Shown: positions 45,701-54,119, numbered from the stretch's first letter. The stretch: 64,000 bases of DNA from Streptomyces noursei (GCF_016917755.1 NZ_CP070326.1:9362001-9426000), one strand, 5' to 3'. The notes: a model not told the origin generated them from the letters alone. Made by a program: numbers and translations.

Positions 45701-46881
45701 ACCTTGGGGGGCAGCGCGGGGCGCACCGCCTCGGCGAGGGCCGGCGAGAGCACGATCTGGCCCCCGTGTGCCAGGGAGCGCAACCGGGCGCACGTGTTGA
45801 CCGCGATGCCGCGGTAGTTGCCGTTGCGCACCTTGGCCTCCCCCGAGTGCAGCGCGATCCGCACCTTCAGCGGGGCGCCGGTGGGCCACTCCTCGTTGCC
45901 GAGCCTGCGTTGCAGCTCCACCGCGCACGCCACGGCGTCCGCGGCCCGCCGGAAGACCACGAAGTGGCTGTCACCCTCGCCCTGATCCCGCGGATGGAAC
46001 CCGCCGAAGCGGTCGACGACCTCCGTGCACAGCTGCTCGTACCGCTCGACCGCGGTGACCATGGTCTGCGGGTTGGTGTCCCACAGGCGGGTCGAGTCGC
46101 ACACGTCGGTCAGCAGGAACGTCACCGTGCCCGTGGGCAGCGTGGCGGTCAGCCGGGCGCGTAACCGCCGGACGAAATCCACCGGGGAGGGCGGGCGCAG
46201 CACCGGGTCGTGCGCGAGACCGGTGCGCAGTACGTGCGTGATGAGCGCGGCCTCCCGCGGTGAGGCGCTGAGCCCGTGCTCGGCCGCCGACGCCGGTGAC
46301 AGGCCCGTCAGCAGGTGCATGGCGAGCGCGGCGAGACTGTAGAGGTCGCTCGCCGGGGTCGGCTCCTCGCCGGCCAGCACCTCCGGCGCGAGAAAGGGCA
46401 CGACCGCGGCCGGTGCCGGCCCTCGCCGGGCCCGCAGGAGCGAAGTGGCCAGGCCGTGCACGCACACCCGCCCGTCCGGCCGGACGACGAGCCGTTCCGG
46501 GCTGAGCGTCCCGTGCACCATGCTCGGTCGCCGCGCCCGCAGGAATTCCAATACGTCGGCGATCTGCGCGAGTTGGTCGAGCGCGACCGCCACCGGAAGC
46601 GGACGGGTCCCCCACCGCTCACCGTCGACCCAGTCGCTGATCAGGCAATACCGCGCATCGTCGTGGAATGCGTCACGCAGCAGGACGAGCCCGGGATGCG
46701 GCGGCATCGCCAACACCTCGCGGATGCGCTCGGACAGCCGCCGACGCATCTGTGCATCATCGAGCCGTTGGAACTCAAGGTTCACCAGCCGATCGAGCTG
46801 GCGGTCCCTGGCCAGCAGAAATCCCTGGGCATCCGACGGACCCGGAACCACTTCATACCGATCGCGCACGTACGAGGACAC
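42769..46881 (-). CDS. pseudokinase-class III cyclase-AAA-TPR signalling protein
   Basis: A 1370-residue protein with four parts. (1) Residues 1-245: a protein kinase-like fold lacking catalytic residues; HGTLSPERL replaces the HRDxKxxN loop, so likely a pseudokinase. (2) About 250-420: class III nucleotidyl cyclase homology, with TVTFLLTDVCDSTRLWD (first metal Asp near 259), EGDSHFVVF (second near 301) and VNTCARLRS with the Asn-Arg pair. (3) About 430-840: an AAA/NB-ARC-like ATPase with Walker A GPSGVGKS near 468. (4) About 850-1330: TPR-like repeats. It is similar in layout to LuxR/AfsR-like STAND proteins but with a cyclase in place of a DNA-binding domain. Lies between CRP and the cNMP-domain gene. 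Confidence 0.82.
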   Translation of the reverse strand: MSSYVRDRYEVVPGPSDAQGFLLARDRQLDRLVNLEFQRLDDAQMRRRLSERIREVLAMPPHPGLVLLRDAFHDDARYCLISDWVDGERWGTRPLPVAVALDQLAQIADVLEFLRARRPSMVHGTLSPERLVVRPDGRVCVHGLATSLLRARRGPAPAAVVPFLAPEVLAGEEPTPASDLYSLAALAMHLLTGLSPASAAEHGLSASPREAALITHVLRTGLAHDPVLRPPSPVDFVRRLRARLTATLPTGTVTFLLTDVCDSTRLWDTNPQTMVTAVERYEQLCTEVVDRFGGFHPRDQGEGDSHFVVFRRAADAVACAVELQRRLGNEEWPTGAPLKVRIALHSGEAKVRNGNYRGIAVNTCARLRSLAHGGQIVLSPALAEAVRPALPPKVRLRDVGLRTLRGVARPMRVFQLVGDGLPADLPAPGSAAGLPSGDLIGHDEEMSRMFSALDTAIGGVPQVVLLSGPSGVGKSQLCVRLAEHARLKDVEVYQGRCSEQQGAPAYWPWLQVMREMFDQYADAELRTALGDGASDVVTFLPELRARIGEVAPLPQVSSEAARFRLFESLTSFVRKHSARRPLLIVLEDVQSADQPSVLLLEFLSAYLHHARVLLVVTYHDPEPSFGAEGRRGIGGLLRLQSSVRIGLSNLTKSQVSRYIEADAGVEPPPEVVHAVYESSGGNPFYVKEIVRLLAAENKLLTPRTITEIAAPHGVREVILRRVGLLPDAAARVLRVAAVIGRTGPLEVLAHVVGYEHRALLEALDQTAAAEFLTLGTGALPHFVFPHSVVRQALYESVGQAERAGLHLVIAEALESRPPVDSRLPEIAHHLLAAAPWGAIGKAGDYARRAAREAVERSAYEEGARLYRAARLAPRAFDAQLDTAEQCDLLLAEGEAWWRAGEATAARAALGEAAHVARERGDGTRLARAALTAGELWVEVGLVDEPMVAILRDALALLDPDDGRTAPVRAQLHARLAMELSYAGGPRGTVDHSGDAVELARRCGDRRALAFSLLAYRYALVQPARLAERLAAITESIELAASVGDCELVLRGRALRAIDLLEKGDLAAARSEMAAFTSEARALRQPFHANCSAVMRGMQALMAGRFADVESATEQVLAASHLLKRRSAVQAAYVQLFFLRREQGRLAELVTRFAELAENDRIPGWQAVLALAHLDLGHRDLARRAVDTMLADGLPRPVDTTWLPMMAAAAETAAALRDRATCDRLHAELTPFADRAVVVGVTTPAVCLGSMSRYLGLLAAELGDLDAADAHFDRAIAANRALGVTPALAHCRFERAALLLRRGGADDLRAAAQLLSEAAAMAERCGMHVLERRLHLLRRDRRLDQAARQVIPQPKRRGAPRGESGAASSRP

Positions 46882-47020
46882 TGCGCCGGCACCTCCCCAC
46901 TCCCGCGAGCCCCTGACGGGCGCTCGACCACCACTTCACCCGCGCCGGCTCCGACAGCCGTGTCACGCGCAGGAGAAAGCGGGGAGCTCCTTGAGGGAAC
47001 TCCCCCGCATGACGCCCCTG

Positions 47021-47707
47021 CTAATTGCCGGACTGCCGCCGCAATCCCGCCGGATCGATCAGTGCGATACACGGACCGCGCAACTCGATGAGCCCGCTGC
47101 TCGCGAGCGACTGCAACCCCCGGTTCACGGCCGGCCGGGACGCGCCGATCATGGCGCCCAGATCGGACTGGGTCAGCCCCAGGTCGAGCACCGCCGGCGC
47201 GCCGGCGAGTCCGCGCTCGTGGGCGAGCCGCAACAGCACACTCGCGAGCCTGCCGCGCAGATCGAGGAAGGCTAGCTCCCCGGTCTGCTCGGTGAGTCTG
47301 CGCACCAGCCCGCCGAGCAGCTTCAGCAGCGCGTCCATCACCGGCGGATGCGTGTGCATCAGCCCGAGCAGCACCGGACGGTTCAGCAGCAGGGCCCTGG
47401 TCGGCTTCGTCGCGATGACCGACGCCGAGCGCGGCACCTGGTCCAGCACCGCCATCTCCCCCACCACCTCGCGCGGCCCGAGCGTCGCGAGTACCAGTTC
47501 GTCGCCCTGCACCGACGTGAAGACGACCTTCACCAGACCGGAGACGATGATGAAAAGCCGGTCACCGGGATCTCCCTGATAGAAAAGGAATTGACCACGG
47601 GAGAAATTACGCGACACGCACGAACGAGCAACGCTCAACAGCGCGTCCTCGCCGAGCGATCGAAACAGCGTAGTGCGGGCCAACGTGGCCATTACTTCAG
47701 CGTCCAC
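47021..47707 (-). CDS. CRP/FNR-family transcriptional regulator
   Basis: A 228-residue regulator with an N-terminal cNMP-binding domain (GEMAVLDQVPRSASV, the Glu and Arg that contact the cyclic nucleotide are kept) and a C-terminal winged helix: LGLTQSDLGAMIGASRPAVNRGLQSL. It probably binds cAMP and regulates the neighbouring operon and itself. The start is uncertain: GTG at 47707 gives MDAEVMATLARTTLF and matches Streptomyces Crp best; ATG at 47692 or GTG at 47788 are alternatives. It sits 139 bp upstream of the cyclase gene. Confidence 0.82.
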   Translation of the reverse strand: MDAEVMATLARTTLFRSLGEDALLSVARSCVSRNFSRGQFLFYQGDPGDRLFIIVSGLVKVVFTSVQGDELVLATLGPREVVGEMAVLDQVPRSASVIATKPTRALLLNRPVLLGLMHTHPPVMDALLKLLGGLVRRLTEQTGELAFLDLRGRLASVLLRLAHERGLAGAPAVLDLGLTQSDLGAMIGASRPAVNRGLQSLASSGLIELRGPCIALIDPAGLRRQSGN

Positions 47708-47788
47708 GGGAGGCCAATTCCCCTCGAACGGCAACAGCCACGCTCGAACGAAGCCGGAATTCCGGGCCCCGACACCGAGAACAACCAC

Positions 47789-48714
47789 ACCCCGCGGAAC
47801 TCACCATCGGCACACACGCATCAACCGCGATAAAATTCGGCGCTCCCCTACCAGCCGCGACATACACGCACTACCCCCCACGCTGCCGATCCTCAATTGA
47901 CCGAAATCAGGATACCGCCCAGCGCCCAGCGGGGATCATCCCACCGATAAGCGACACCCGCAACGATCCAACTCTCCGATCATGTGAAAATTTTGTGACG
48001 GCAGCTACCGGCCGGTTTCCACTTCTCCCACAAAGCGGGCCAAATTCATTCGCCCCGACCGGCCGACCCACATCGCCCCCGGCCACCAATCGACCAGGAT
48101 TCCGATTCCGGCAACAAGAAATTCCCCCACCAATCCCCGTTTCCCCACTCCCCTTTCCGCAATCGATAACAGAACGCGGAACCGCCGCCCGCCCGCACCG
48201 GACGAGGCACGACAGGCGGCGGACCGAGGGCGGTCCACCAGGGCACCGCAGACCGGCACCTTTAGGAAATACGTTCACGATGTAACTTGAACGTGCAGGC
48301 TCGCGCTTCGTACCGTAGGGAACGCGATCAGGAGGCATGGCATCGAGTTCATGCCCGCACAGGGGGAGCATCGCCCATGACGAGGAAGACGACCGCGGGG
48401 TTCGCCGTCAACGACACGGCGCCAGCTGGGGCATCACCCGACCGCCACTAGGGTCTGTCCGACCCTGACCCATCGGATGGCCCCCCGGGCCGCGCCCGCG
48501 AAGTCCCGCCCGCCGGGCCGCACTCCACGCCCGAACGGCACCGCACGCGCCCAACAGGCCCGTGCCCTGGGCGACTTCGGCGCCGTCGCTCTCCGCGCCC
48601 GAGCGCGACGCGTGACGTCCGACGCGGCCGAGCGGAACCGCCCGGCACCGCCGAACCATGCGTCCCTTCGGCCCGGCCGGCCCCACCCCCACCGTCACAG
48701 TCATTGGAGGCACA
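47789..48714. other. long intergenic region, less GC-rich
   Basis: About 920 bp without a convincing gene, noticeably less GC-rich than its surroundings and rich in A/C tracts. Small ORFs on both strands lack family patterns; a 24-codon ORF begins at 48377. A small hairpin AGGGTC-tgtcc-GACCCT is at 48450-48466. The region may hold regulatory sequence for the CRP gene, or be the edge of an acquired segment. Confidence 0.45.
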
Positions 48715-50193
48715 GTGCGACACGGTCGCATATCCGTCTGCACAGGTCCGGCCGTCCTCGCCCTCGCTCTCGGGCTGTGGGGCCTCACGCGCGAGCACAG
48801 CATGTGGCGTGACGAGGCGGCGACGTGGCAGGCGGCGCATCGGTCGCTGGCTGAGATAGCGCACATGGTCGGCCAGGCCGACGTCGTCCACGGCCTCTAC
48901 TACGCGGTGATGCACGCGGTGTTCGTCCTCTTCGGCGACAGCCTGGTCACCCTGCGGCTGCCCTCGGTGCTCGCCACCGCCGCCGCGTGCGGCCTGACCG
49001 CACTGGTCGGCGCCCGGCTCGCCGGACGCTGGGCCGGGATGGCGGCCGGCTGTGCGCTGGCGGTCGTCCCGGCGGTGCAGGAGCACGCCCAGGAGGGGCG
49101 GTCCTATGCCTTCGTCCTCGCCTTCGTGATGCTCGCGACCTGGCTGCTGGTGGGGGCCCTTGAGCGGCCGACCGGTCGGCGGTGGGCCTGGTACGCGGCG
49201 GCCGTGCTGGTGGCCGCGTGGCTCAACTGGTTCTCGCTGTTCGCGCTCGCCGCGCATGCCGTCACCCTGGTGTGCGTCCGGGCCGACCGCGCCCGCCGGG
49301 TCGGGTGGGGGCTCGCCGCCTCCGGGGCCGTCGTCGGAGCCCTGCCGGTGATCTTGACCAGTCGCAGCCAGGTCTCGCTGGTCTCCTGGATCAAGCCGCT
49401 CGGCTGGCCGACCGTGCTCGGTGTGCTGACCACCGTGGCGATCGCGGCCCTTGGCGCACTCCTGCCACGGGCGCGCCGCCCCGAGCGCACCCAACCGGGA
49501 GAGCCGCACGGGCAGGTGACCCTGGCAGCCGTCGCGCTGCCGCTCTGCGCGGTGCCGCAACTCGGCCTGGCGTTGATCTCCGTGGCCAAGCCGCTCTACG
49601 TCACCCGCTATGTGCTCTTCGCGTACGCAGGTCTCGCGCTCTGCATAGGCGTCCTCGTGTTCACGCTCGCCACGCGCCTGCGGACCCACGCCCGGATACT
49701 GCTGCCCGCCACCGTGGCCGTCGCCCTCGTGGCGCTGCTCCCGATCGAGCTCCGGCTGCGCACCATGGAGAGCCGCGTCGACGACGTGCTCACCGCGGCG
49801 GCCACCGTCGACCACGTCCGCAGCACCGCCGACGGCGTGCTGTTCCTCCCCGCCGCGCGCCGCGACACCGCCCTCGTCTCGCCCCGGGCGTTCGCGGGTC
49901 TGCGGGATCTGGCGCTGGCCCAGGGGCCGGTGGAGTCCGGCACGCTGAAGGGCATAGAGGCCGGGCCACGGGACATAGAGCGGGCCATGCTGAGCGCCCG
50001 ACACATCGTGCTCGTCACCGATCCCGGTCCGAGCCGTGCCACTTCCGCTGCCGACCGCACCAAGCGGCGCGTCCTGGACACCTACTTCGTGCGCCGCGCG
50101 GACAGCGTCCAGCGGGGCCGCAGGGTGAGCGTCTACGAGCGACGGGCGACGGGCCGTTCCCACTCCCCGAGCGCGACTGGGCCGAAGGGGTGA
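48715..50193 (+). CDS. GT-C type glycosyltransferase, membrane protein
   Basis: A 492-residue membrane protein with ten or more hydrophobic segments. The early motif MWRDEAATW is that of the GT39/GT83 (PMT/ArnT-type) glycosyltransferases, in which the acidic residue is catalytic and the lipid-linked sugar is the donor. Substrate probably polyprenyl-phosphate sugar, with acceptor unknown. GTG at 48715 is selected because GGAGG lies four bases upstream; an ATG at 48658 is weaker. The C-terminal 40 residues are Arg-rich. Confidence 0.78.
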   Translation: MRHGRISVCTGPAVLALALGLWGLTREHSMWRDEAATWQAAHRSLAEIAHMVGQADVVHGLYYAVMHAVFVLFGDSLVTLRLPSVLATAAACGLTALVGARLAGRWAGMAAGCALAVVPAVQEHAQEGRSYAFVLAFVMLATWLLVGALERPTGRRWAWYAAAVLVAAWLNWFSLFALAAHAVTLVCVRADRARRVGWGLAASGAVVGALPVILTSRSQVSLVSWIKPLGWPTVLGVLTTVAIAALGALLPRARRPERTQPGEPHGQVTLAAVALPLCAVPQLGLALISVAKPLYVTRYVLFAYAGLALCIGVLVFTLATRLRTHARILLPATVAVALVALLPIELRLRTMESRVDDVLTAAATVDHVRSTADGVLFLPAARRDTALVSPRAFAGLRDLALAQGPVESGTLKGIEAGPRDIERAMLSARHIVLVTDPGPSRATSAADRTKRRVLDTYFVRRADSVQRGRRVSVYERRATGRSHSPSATGPKG

Positions 50194-50244
50194 CGATGGA
50201 GGTGTCCAGACCTGATCCTGCTGTTCCAGAGAGAGGCAGGCGGC

Positions 50245-50928
50245 ATGACTTCCCCCTCCGAATCCTCAGGCAACAGCCCGCCGCGTGAGCCGCAGGCCGA
50301 GGGCGCCTCCCCGATGGGCGAGGCGCTGGGCACCCTCGCGAACCGCAGCTGGCAAGCCCTGATCACCATCGGCCTGGCATCGGTCGCCCTGGGTGTGGCC
50401 GTGCTGGCCTGGCCGGGCAAGACGCTGCACGTCGTCGGCGTGGTCTTCGGTATCTTCCTGCTGGTCAGCGGTGTTTTCCAGCTGGCCGCGGCCTTCGGCG
50501 CACATGTTCCCGGTCATCTGCGGGCGCTGCACTTCATCACGGGTGCGCTCAGCGTTCTGCTGGGGCTCGTCTGCTTCCGGGGCACCCTGCAGTCGATACT
50601 GCTGCTGGCCCTCTGGATCGGCTTCGGCTGGTTGTTGCGCGGCATCATGATGACGGCGGCCGCGGGGTCCACACCCAACATGCCCGCCCGCGGGTGGCAG
50701 ATGTTCCTGGGAATCATCACCCTCCTCGCCGGCATCGTCCTGATCGTCTCGCCGTTCCCCTCGATCGCCGTGCTCACCATGGTGGCGGGAATCGCGGCCA
50801 TCGTGCTGGGCGTGGTCGAGGTGGCCCATGCCATCCAACTGCGCGTCGCAGCCGGCCGGCTCACCAAGGGCACCACCACCAAGCACCACCGGTCCCCGTT
50901 CCACTTCCACCCCCACCCACAACACTGA
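50245..50928 (+). CDS. HdeD-family membrane protein
   Basis: A 227-residue protein with six hydrophobic helices of the HdeD (DUF308) type: WQALITIGLASVALGVAVLAWP, LRALHFITGALSVLLGLV and so on in pairs. HdeD of E. coli is linked to acid resistance at high density; roles in actinomycetes are unknown. The N-terminal 30 residues are a disordered Pro/Ser tail, and the C-terminus is His-rich (HFHPHPQH), which could bind metal. Confidence 0.8.
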   Translation: MTSPSESSGNSPPREPQAEGASPMGEALGTLANRSWQALITIGLASVALGVAVLAWPGKTLHVVGVVFGIFLLVSGVFQLAAAFGAHVPGHLRALHFITGALSVLLGLVCFRGTLQSILLLALWIGFGWLLRGIMMTAAAGSTPNMPARGWQMFLGIITLLAGIVLIVSPFPSIAVLTMVAGIAAIVLGVVEVAHAIQLRVAAGRLTKGTTTKHHRSPFHFHPHPQH

Positions 50929-51085
50929 CCCGCGCTACGGACCGATCGCGTAGCGCCCTCCACCAGCCACCGGGCCGGCGACTCCCGCCGCCCGGTGGCT
51001 CACAGCCGTGGCCACGACCACCTACCGGACCACGAAAAGTCGAGACAGGTCGCAATCGGGGCGGTGCGCAACCGAGGGAGCCCGC

Positions 51086-51835
51086 ATGTACGTGGTGACC
51101 GGGGCTTCCGGCAGGCTCGGACGGCTGACCCTCCGGCATCTCGTCGAACGGGTCGACGCCGCGAAGGTCGTGGCACTCACCCGCACCCCGGACAAGGTCG
51201 CCGTACGCGCCGGCGAGCCGGGCAACCCCTTGACGCCGGTACCGGAACACCGCGCAACCGAGCGACTGCTCGCCCGGTCCGGAGTGCCGTTCACCGTCCT
51301 GCGCAACAACATCTACCCGGACGTGCTGCTCGAACTGGCGCCCTTGCGCGAAGCGGTGAACAACGGGGTCCTGGGCGGGATCAGCGCTATCAGCGGTACC
51401 AGCGGTGAGGGTGACATCGGGTACCTCGGATCCCTCGGATACGTCGGATACGTCGCCAGGGAGGACTGCGCCGCGGTGGGCGCGGCCCTGCTCGCCGAGG
51501 GCGGGCACACGGGCGAGTACCTCGACGTCACCGGGCCGTACGTCGCGATCATCGAGGGGAGGGAGGAAAGGGCAGTCGCCGCCGGGGCGGGCGGCTGGAC
51601 GCACCGACGTGCGAAGGACAGTGCGCCCCAGCCTCATCCCGACCGTCCTGACCGGACCGGACGTGATCCCGACGCTAGAGGGCCGAGCGGCCTGCCGCGA
51701 GGCGAGCTGCCCCGTTCTCCGTACGAGACGCTCCACGGGGCACGGGGCACGGGGCACGGGCCACGGGGACAAGCCGAGCAGACCACGCCCGCGCCGAGCC
51801 CGAGCCCGAAAGGAAAAGGCCCCCTCCTCTTATGA
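51086..51835 (+). pseudogene. decayed NmrA-like NAD(P)-binding protein
   Basis: The 5' part encodes a normal Rossmann start, MYVVTGASGRLGRLTLRHL, up to RTPDKVAVRAGE. The next family segment, HRATERLLARSGVPFTVLRNNIYPD, follows after only about 12 residues where full-length relatives such as the gene at 61889 need some 75, so a segment of roughly 60-70 codons is missing in frame. A Gly/Ser/Tyr-rich tract then precedes the normal REDCAAVGAALLAEGGHTG. The C-terminal 80 residues have no family pattern and read directly into the terminator hairpin. Probably not functional. Confidence 0.65.
51735..51770 (+). repeat. CACGGGG tandem repeat
   Basis: Four to five copies of a 7-bp GGGGCAC unit with one variant, inside the 3' end of the decayed NmrA-like ORF. 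Confidence 0.75.
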
Positions 51836-51848
51836 GGAAGGGGCCTTT
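51814..51848. terminator. terminator
   Basis: AAAAGGCCCCCTCCTC (51814-51829) pairs with GAGGAAGGGGCCTTT (51834-51848) around a TTAT loop; one strand ends in T residues. A classical Rho-independent hairpin whose stem is partly translated by the decayed NmrA-like ORF. Confidence 0.8.
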
Positions 51849-52050
51849 CATCGAGCGCCCGGCCGGCCTTGCACCTGCATCTCCCACCGGTTGGTGGACG
51901 TCTTTCCTTGGACCACGGACGCATGACTCCCACCCGCTGCCCGCGGGGCGAAGTTGCGTCATGATCATATCGGATCCGCGATGACGCCGCGAACCGCGCC
52001 GGAGTCCCGGACGTCACCCGAGGCGAGCCCGACGCAATCCGCGGCGTCAT

Positions 52051-52128
52051 GCCGTGGTCAGCGGTGGCATGCGTGGTCAGCGATGACCTGCCGTGGTCAC
52101 CAGCGGCATGCCACGGCCACCGGCGGCA
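52051..52128. repeat. four degenerate 20-bp tandem repeats
   Basis: Units of 19-20 bp (first copy GCCGTGGTCAGCGGTGGCAT) repeat four times with progressive divergence: GCGTGGTCAGCGATGACCT, GCCGTGGTCACCAGCGGCAT, GCCACGGCCACCGGCGGCA. Lies just 3' of the MFS gene at 52136. No spacer structure, so not a CRISPR array. Confidence 0.65.
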
Positions 52129-52135
52129 ACTTCGC

Positions 52136-53419
52136 CTACCCGCGCGCCGCTCCGCCCCGCGCCGCGACCAGTACCGCGCCGGCCACGGCCAGGAGGGCGA
52201 CCGCGAGGCCGAAGGCGGTGGCCGCCGCCGGCAGACCGATGGCGTCGCTGAGGTAGCCGTCGGCGACCGGGAGGGTGCCGGCGAGGAGGTAACCCCCGGC
52301 GTTCAGGGCCGCGTTGGCCTCCGCACGGCGGGCGGCCGGGACCTCGCGGCTGAGCAACGTGAGCCCGCCCAACTGGCCGGCGCCCTGGCCCGCGCCGGCC
52401 AGCACCACCGCGGCGACCAGAGGGACGAGCGTGGCGGTGTGGATGGCGGTGACCAGCGCCAGGGTGCCGACAACGGTGGCCGCGCCGGCAGCCAGCAGGA
52501 CGGTGCGGACGGCCATCCGCCGCAGCACGAACTGCACGCCGGTGGCGGACAGGAACATCACCAGCGCCATCCCGCCCGCCAGCGCCCGGTTCGCGGTGCC
52601 GAGCAGACCGGCCAGCAGCGAGGGCCCGAGCGACAGCACGAAGGACGTGGCACTGATGCCCGGTGCGAACGCGGCCAGCCCGAGGGCGAGATGACGCCGG
52701 TTGGCCCGCGGCACGGCCGGCAGCCGCACCCAGGAACCGTTCGCGGCGGCGCCGGCGCCGCGGTCCCGCCGGGGCAACGGCATCCTGACCACCGCCACCA
52801 GCGCCGTCACCAGCAGGACGGCTTCCACGGCGAAGACGGTCACGGTCGGTGCGGGCGCGGTCTCCGACAGCACCCCGGCCAGTACGGGGCCGATCCCGGC
52901 GCCCAGGACCATTCCGGTGGACGCCAACAGCGGCCCGATCCTCCGCCCGGCCGCGACGTCCGTCACGGCCGCCATGCCGGCCGACACCGCGACGCCCGTG
53001 GCCACGCCGGTCAGCAGGCGGGCAACGACCAGGGCCGTCACCGAGGGCGCGGTGGCGTAGACGAGGCAGGCGACAAGGCCCAGGAGCAGCGCCGGCACCA
53101 GGACCGGCTTGCGCCCGATGCGGTCCGAGGCCACTCCCGCCACCGACAATGCGCCCAACAGACCGACCACATAGGCCGCGAAGATCAACGTCAATGTGCC
53201 CGAGGTGAAGCCGAGTCGGCGTTGCCAGACCGCGTACAGCGGCATCGCCGCGTTCGACAGGACGAAGACGGCGACCACCGGCCACGCGGCGAACCAGATC
53301 TCTCTGGTCGGCGGCATCGATGACGCCGACGACGCTGTCGGCACCGACGGCACCGCACGGGAAGCCGCCGGGCGTGGCGCACGAGTTCCGGGCATGGGCG
53401 CCGTACGGGTTTCAGGCAT
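52136..53419 (-). CDS. MFS drug transporter (DHA1-like)
   Basis: A 427-residue, 12-helix MFS transporter. Motif A, GVASDRIGRKPVLVPALLLG, and the antiporter-type GMVLGAGIGPVLAGVLSE (motif C) are clear, indicating a drug:proton antiporter. The ATG at 53419, with GGAGGGG upstream, removes an unlikely N-terminal extension. It is divergent from an ArsR-like regulator gene, with three palindromes in the shared intergenic region, so it is likely repressed by that regulator. Confidence 0.88.
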   Translation of the reverse strand: MPETRTAPMPGTRAPRPAASRAVPSVPTASSASSMPPTREIWFAAWPVVAVFVLSNAAMPLYAVWQRRLGFTSGTLTLIFAAYVVGLLGALSVAGVASDRIGRKPVLVPALLLGLVACLVYATAPSVTALVVARLLTGVATGVAVSAGMAAVTDVAAGRRIGPLLASTGMVLGAGIGPVLAGVLSETAPAPTVTVFAVEAVLLVTALVAVVRMPLPRRDRGAGAAANGSWVRLPAVPRANRRHLALGLAAFAPGISATSFVLSLGPSLLAGLLGTANRALAGGMALVMFLSATGVQFVLRRMAVRTVLLAAGAATVVGTLALVTAIHTATLVPLVAAVVLAGAGQGAGQLGGLTLLSREVPAARRAEANAALNAGGYLLAGTLPVADGYLSDAIGLPAAATAFGLAVALLAVAGAVLVAARGGAARG

Positions 53420-53443
53420 GGGTGTCCCCTCCTCATCCAGCCA

Positions 53444-53518
53444 GTACGAGATGATTCGTACAGACGGTACGAGAAGATTCGTACAGGGATCTGCAGTACG
53501 ATGCAAGTCGTACTGCAG
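53444..53518. promoter_or_regulatory. three palindromic operators
   Basis: Two near-identical sites, GTACGAGATGATTCGTAC (53444-53461) and GTACGAGAAGATTCGTAC (53467-53484), spaced by 23 bp centre to centre, and a longer palindrome at 53491-53518 with arms CTGCAGTACGA/TCGTACTGCAG. They fill the promoter area between the MFS gene and the ArsR-like gene, suggesting shared control by the encoded regulator. Confidence 0.75.
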
Positions 53519-53561
53519 ACGACGGGTGCGGGTGAGGCCGCCGCACGGGAGGGACGCAGAC

Positions 53562-54119
53562 ATGGGCGCAGACACGGACACCGACACGGAAACGCGCACA
53601 GACGCGAGCACAGGCACAGGCACACGCACAGGAACAGGCACAGGCGCCGCCAAGGGCACAGGCAGCGCGAGCGCCAAGGCATCGTCCACGGCACCTCGCC
53701 GGCGGACCGGACCGCGCTCCACGGACGCGTCGCTCAGCTCGGGTGCAGCACGACCCGATATCGCCACGCTCCAGCGGCCCGTACCGGCCGACGCGCCCGA
53801 GCCGCTGCCGGAGCCGGCACGGGACGCCCTGCGGCTGGAGGTCGTCATGGGCGCGCTGAGCGATCCGCTGCGGATGCGGATCGTGCGCACCCTGCTCCTG
53901 GAGTCCGAGGACTTCGACCACACCTGCGGCTGGTTCGGCCTGGACCGCCCCAAGTCCTCACTCACCCATCACTTCCGAGCCTTGCGGGAGGCCGGGCTGA
54001 TCCGTCAGCGGCAGTACGGACTGGAGCGGCGCAGCCACGTCCGGATCGAAGACCTGGAGGCGCGGTTCCCCGGCCTACTGACCCTGGTCGCCAACTGGCA
54101 GGAACAGCAGCGGACTTGA
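53562..54119 (+). CDS. ArsR-family winged-helix regulator
   Basis: A 185-residue protein. Residues 1-80 are low-complexity with alternating Thr-Asp and Thr-Gly dipeptides encoded by a GACACG/ACAGGC-type hexanucleotide repeat. The DNA-binding part is an ArsR-type HTH: VVMGALSDPLRMRIVRTLL (about 97-115) and SSLTHHFRALREAGLIRQRQYGLERRSHVR. ATG at 53562 follows GGGAGGG. It likely represses the divergent MFS gene. The repeat tail appears recent and could vary between strains. Confidence 0.75.
   Translation: MGADTDTDTETRTDASTGTGTRTGTGTGAAKGTGSASAKASSTAPRRRTGPRSTDASLSSGAARPDIATLQRPVPADAPEPLPEPARDALRLEVVMGALSDPLRMRIVRTLLLESEDFDHTCGWFGLDRPKSSLTHHFRALREAGLIRQRQYGLERRSHVRIEDLEARFPGLLTLVANWQEQQRT

Noticed and set aside
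46005..47021. Antisense ORFs opposite the cyclase gene and CRP as extra genes
   Set aside because: They have Arg/His/Gln-rich shadow composition and no starts with ribosome-binding sites.
48377..48451. 24-codon ORF as a small peptide gene
   Set aside because: Too short, no conserved pattern and only a weak start context.
52051..52128. Repeats as a CRISPR array
   Set aside because: Units abut each other without unique spacers and differ from one another.
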